This document shows, piece by piece, positions 6,181 to 8,390 of a DNA stretch of 8,390 bases (position 1 is the first letter of the stretch; every line of letters starts with the position of its first letter). A program made the position numbers and the translations under genes. The notes under the pieces are model-generated. The model worked only from the letters and a program-made list of their open reading frames with translations, had not been told where the DNA came from and did not search any database. Source of the stretch: Caldilineaceae bacterium. GTDB taxonomy: Bacteria; Chloroflexota; Anaerolineae; Caldilineales; Caldilineaceae. The stretch spans positions 1 through 8,390 of the forward strand of contig JAAUPU010000081.1 of the NCBI GenBank assembly GCA_012032975.1. The letters run 5' to 3'.

Positions 6181-6411
6181 GTGTCGAAAAGCAAGAGGTG
6201 GATGTGGGTTATGGGGTTTCTAGCTGGCCTGATGATGACTGCTTGCACGCCAGTTGGTGGGTCTATTGATGCGAATGGCAACCCAATCCCTGGCAAGAAC
6301 ACCTTTGAATTTTCCTATCAGATGAGTCTCACAGAAGCCGAATCTACGGTGGACATCCAAGTCGAGGTAAAGAGATCTGATGAAGTCTATAAGGTCATTC
6401 CAGCGGAGTAG
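6181..6411 (+). CDS. mini-lipoprotein 3
   Basis: A 76-residue predicted lipoprotein of unknown function. The GTG at 6181 is chosen because GAGGGGG lies seven bases upstream and because it gives a compact signal: SKSKR, a hydrophobic stretch and lipobox MMTAC (Cys22). An in-frame ATG at 6121 would add 20 polar residues and has no such site. The mature part reads DANGNPIPGKNTFEFSYQM and then a charged strand, VDIQVEVKRSDE. Spacing from the Asp of DANG to FEFSY equals that from the Asp of DGSQ to VEFSY in gene 1, so these two look like the closest pair. Base composition is visibly less GC-rich than in fabF, fabH or radA. The end overlaps the start of gene 4. Confidence 0.7.
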   Translation: MSKSKRWMWVMGFLAGLMMTACTPVGGSIDANGNPIPGKNTFEFSYQMSLTEAESTVDIQVEVKRSDEVYKVIPAE

Positions 6412-6655
6412 CCGAAGATTGCACTCGTGCGCAGCCTGGATGCGTCGCGCTCTGTTGGCGGTCTTGATGTTGATCTTGCTGGCGGGCTGTGTTCCAGGCG
6501 ATGCGCTGTCGTCGGCTCTCAATGCCACCAATCAGACGCGTGAACTCAAGCGCTCTGTCGAGGTTGTCTATGGCTCGCAAGATGTAGACGCCAATGGCTC
6601 GGAAACCACCCACCAGTTCATGTTCCGGTTCACCAGCGAGCCGCCCTCGCAATAG
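6380..6655 (+). CDS. mini-lipoprotein 4
   Basis: A predicted lipoprotein of up to 91 residues, function unknown. The lipobox is LLAGC. From ATG 6380 the cysteine is residue 37, a long signal with an Arg-rich front; from the in-frame ATG at 6440 it is residue 17, a more typical signal. The 6380 start has a purine-rich site (aagaga) close upstream and would overlap gene 3 by 32 bases, which suits translational coupling; 6440 has no clear site. The start is therefore uncertain. The mature part has SVEVVYGSQ (59-67 from 6380), an SETT turn and QFMFRFTSEP (79-88). It is very similar in order to gene 2 but lacks that gene's Gly/Ser-rich spacer. It is last in the cluster and converges on radA. Confidence 0.65.
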   Translation: MKSIRSFQRSSRRLHSCAAWMRRALLAVLMLILLAGCVPGDALSSALNATNQTRELKRSVEVVYGSQDVDANGSETTHQFMFRFTSEPPSQ

Positions 6656-6718
6656 ACCCGGTCACCGCTCGCCCGGGAAATTCGACTTCGGCGTGGCGTC
6701 ATCTCCACTTGCTGCCCA

Positions 6719-8116
6719 TCATTTGACCAGCGCAATCTCCAGCGCTTCCCCCAGCGTCCGCACACCCAGTGGCTCGATCTCCTTGGGTTGGGCTTCGCCG
6801 CCGCTGCGGTTGAGCGTGCTGCGCGGCACAAGCGCCCGTCGAAAACCCAGACTGGCCGCCTCGCGCAGTCGTCGTGACAATTGACCGACGCTGCGCAATT
6901 CTCCGCTCAAACCCACTTCGCCCACCACAGCCAGGTCGGCAGCAACGGGTCGGTTGCGATAGCTACTGGCAATGGCCAACGCAATGGCCAAGTCTGCGGC
7001 CGGCTCGCTGATCCGCATTCCGCCGACGATGTTGACAAAGATGTCCTGGTCGCTCAGGTCAAAGCCAACCCGCTTGCTGAGCACAGCAGCCAGCAACAAC
7101 AGGCGGTTGAAGTCGACGCCGTTGCCAGTGCGCCGCGGCTGGCTAAAGGCCGAATGGCTGCTCAACGCCTGCACCTCGACGAGAATGGGCCGGGTGCCTT
7201 CCATCGAGACGACGATGGCGCTGCCCGCCGCGTTGGGCAGTCGCTCGGCCAGGAACAGCTCGGATGGATTGCGCACTTCGTCCATTCCCTGCTCGCCCAT
7301 CTCGAAAATACCGACTTCGTTGGTGCTGCCAAAGCGGTTCTTGATCGAGCGCAGCAAGCGATAGGCGTGAAAGCGCTCACCCTCCAGTTGCAACACGGTA
7401 TCCACCATATGCTCCAGCACTCGTGGGCCGGCAATCGATCCATCTTTGGTCACATGGCCAACCAGAAAAAGAGGGATGTCATACTGCTTTGCCATACGCA
7501 AGAGCATGGCGGCGCAATCGCGCACCTGGCTGACCGTCCCAGCAGAACTGGTCCCGCTGTTGGCATAGATGGCCTGGATCGAGTCCACGATCACCAGCAC
7601 CGGCCTGGAGCGCTCGATCTCGTCCAGGATCTTTTCCACCACGATCTCAGACATGACCATCAGCCGCGCCTCTTCGATGCCGAGACGACGTGCGCGTCGC
7701 CCGATCTGCTGGGCGCTCTCTTCGGCGCTGACGTAGAGCACCTTGCCATATTTCTGCGCAACCTCGGCGGCCATCTGCAGTAGCAGGGTACTCTTGCCAA
7801 TGCCGGGATCGCCGCCCAGCAAGACCCCTGCTCCAGGAGTGACCCCACCTCCTAAAACCCGATTGAGTTCGGCCATCTTCAACGGCAGTCGCGGGGCGCC
7901 ATCGACCGAAATCTCGGACAGGGCAACCGGTGTGGCACCGGTGGCGCCGCCGCTGGTGGGCATGGGCGACCGCGTCGGTTCGTCGCTGCGGACCACAAAT
8001 TCCTGCAAGGTGTTCCACTCTCCGCAGTCTGGACAGCGACCCATCCACTTCATCTGCGAATTGCCACACTCGGAACAGACGTATTCTGTTTTCACCCGCG
8101 ACTTCGCCACAACCAT
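6719..8116 (-). CDS. radA: DNA repair protein RadA
   Basis: RadA (Sms) is a RecA-like ATPase that promotes branch migration and processing of recombination intermediates. All family parts are present in 465 residues. A zinc finger has Cys14, Cys17, Cys28 and Cys31 (YVCSECG ... GRCPDCGEW). Walker A is GGDPGIGKST (101-110) and Walker B is VLVIVDS (173-179). The RadA-specific KNRFG motif is at 259-263. A C-terminal Lon-protease-like domain runs from about 320 (DIFVNIVGGMRI, VVGEVGLSGELR); in RadA this domain is not a working protease. The ATG at 8116 lies only three bases after GAGGAG. The in-frame GTG at 8110, nine bases from that site, would give MAKSRVKTEYVC, a more usual N-terminus, so the start may be 8110. 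It has its own promoter upstream; no intrinsic terminator is seen before the converging lipoprotein gene. Confidence 0.97.
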   Translation of the reverse strand: MVVAKSRVKTEYVCSECGNSQMKWMGRCPDCGEWNTLQEFVVRSDEPTRSPMPTSGGATGATPVALSEISVDGAPRLPLKMAELNRVLGGGVTPGAGVLLGGDPGIGKSTLLLQMAAEVAQKYGKVLYVSAEESAQQIGRRARRLGIEEARLMVMSEIVVEKILDEIERSRPVLVIVDSIQAIYANSGTSSAGTVSQVRDCAAMLLRMAKQYDIPLFLVGHVTKDGSIAGPRVLEHMVDTVLQLEGERFHAYRLLRSIKNRFGSTNEVGIFEMGEQGMDEVRNPSELFLAERLPNAAGSAIVVSMEGTRPILVEVQALSSHSAFSQPRRTGNGVDFNRLLLLAAVLSKRVGFDLSDQDIFVNIVGGMRISEPAADLAIALAIASSYRNRPVAADLAVVGEVGLSGELRSVGQLSRRLREAASLGFRRALVPRSTLNRSGGEAQPKEIEPLGVRTLGEALEIALVK

Positions 8117-8151
8117 TCACTCCTCTGTGCAAACCGAACATTTGTGCGGGT

Positions 8152-8180
8152 ATTGTAAACGCATATTCACGCGGCGTCAA
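8152..8180 (-). promoter_or_regulatory. sigma70-type promoter for radA
   Basis: On the minus strand a -35 box TTGACG (8175-8180) and a -10 box TACAAT (8152-8157) are 17 bases apart. Transcription would start near 8145, giving a leader of about 30 bases containing the GAGGAG ribosome site. Both boxes are close to consensus. Confidence 0.65.
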
Positions 8181-8338
8181 TCGCTGTTTGCACGCTCGCA
8201 CGCTGGATCTGTGTGGGAGCTTGGAAACGACGCCAACATCCATCCAAGATGACAAAGCGTTGGTCTCCCGCTACACTGGTGAAGTTGTCTCGGCTTGACA
8301 GTTGGACGGTATGGTCCGCAAGAGGATGCCCATCTGCA

Positions 8339-8390
8339 ATGATGCCCACCCGCTACTGGATTTTCGTCTTCCTCACAGTGCTGCTCACCG
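8339..8390 (+). CDS. start of a membrane or secreted protein (truncated by the window edge)
   Basis: From ATG 8339 the frame reads MMPTRYWIFVFLTVLLT and stays open to the edge. A short N-terminal basic part followed by a hydrophobic run looks like a signal peptide or membrane anchor. A purine-rich AAGAGG lies about 13 bases upstream, somewhat far for a ribosome site. No -10 box was found at proper spacing from the TTGACA at 8295-8300. With 17 codons visible, no function can be assigned. Confidence 0.4.
   Translation, partial: MMPTRYWIFVFLTVLLT

Noticed and set aside
6657..6677. Hairpin cccgg/ccggg between mini-lipoprotein 4 and radA as a terminator
   Set aside because: Only five base pairs with an 11-base loop and no T-run on either strand.
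6881..7783. Plus-strand open frame (300 residues) opposite radA
   Set aside because: It is antisense to the conserved RadA coding sequence; its composition is that of a shadow frame and no motif is present.
8295..8300. TTGACA as the -35 of the gene starting at 8339
   Set aside because: No -10-like hexamer occurs 16-18 bases downstream.
8167..8349. 60-residue minus-strand open frame upstream of radA
   Set aside because: It overlaps the radA promoter and the opposite-strand gene start, and shows no signal, domain or family motif.

Overview
The window looks like chromosomal DNA from a moderately GC-rich bacterium, most likely a Chloroflexota member of the Caldilinea/Anaerolineae kind. This is inferred from style, not from a database match: secreted proteins with Pro/Thr-rich linkers, SH3-like plus tandem PA14 modules, many small lipoproteins, and a two-gene fabF-fabH unit. 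There are no rRNA or tRNA genes, CRISPR arrays, IS elements or phage genes.

Layout. (1) 2-466 (+) is the C-terminal end of an ABC transporter ATPase with a TOBE domain, followed by a compound stem-loop (487-541). (2) A fatty-acid elongation unit lies on the minus strand: fabF (2014-3309) then fabH (607-1920), closed by a clear Rho-independent terminator (574-600). FabH carries unusual N- and C-terminal extensions. The leader upstream of fabF (3310-3545) holds several palindromes. (3) 3546-5110 (-) encodes a secreted protein with signal peptide, short repeats, an SH3-like domain, a Pro/Thr linker and two PA14 domains. It is split into two overlapping reading frames by an apparent one-base deletion. 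(4) Diverging from it on the plus strand, behind a near-consensus sigma70-type promoter (5295-5323), is a run of four very small lipoproteins (5433-6655). They share a lipobox and a short beta-rich C-terminal motif, and look like a paralogous family that may have arisen by duplicating a two-gene cassette. The first also carries an apparent one-base deletion. (5) radA (6719-8116, -) has its own promoter (8152-8180), and the window ends with the first codons of a probable membrane or secreted protein on the plus strand (8339 onward).

How they fit together. fabF and fabH would act in type II fatty-acid synthesis (elongation and initiation condensing enzymes). The PA14 protein and the four lipoproteins form a divergent cell-surface block; a shared role is inferred only from position. 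radA is an unrelated housekeeping recombination gene.

The strongest candidate for something undescribed is the four-member mini-lipoprotein family. The two apparent frameshifts both sit in short homopolymers and both look like single missing bases. They should be settled against raw reads before the broken genes are called pseudogenes.
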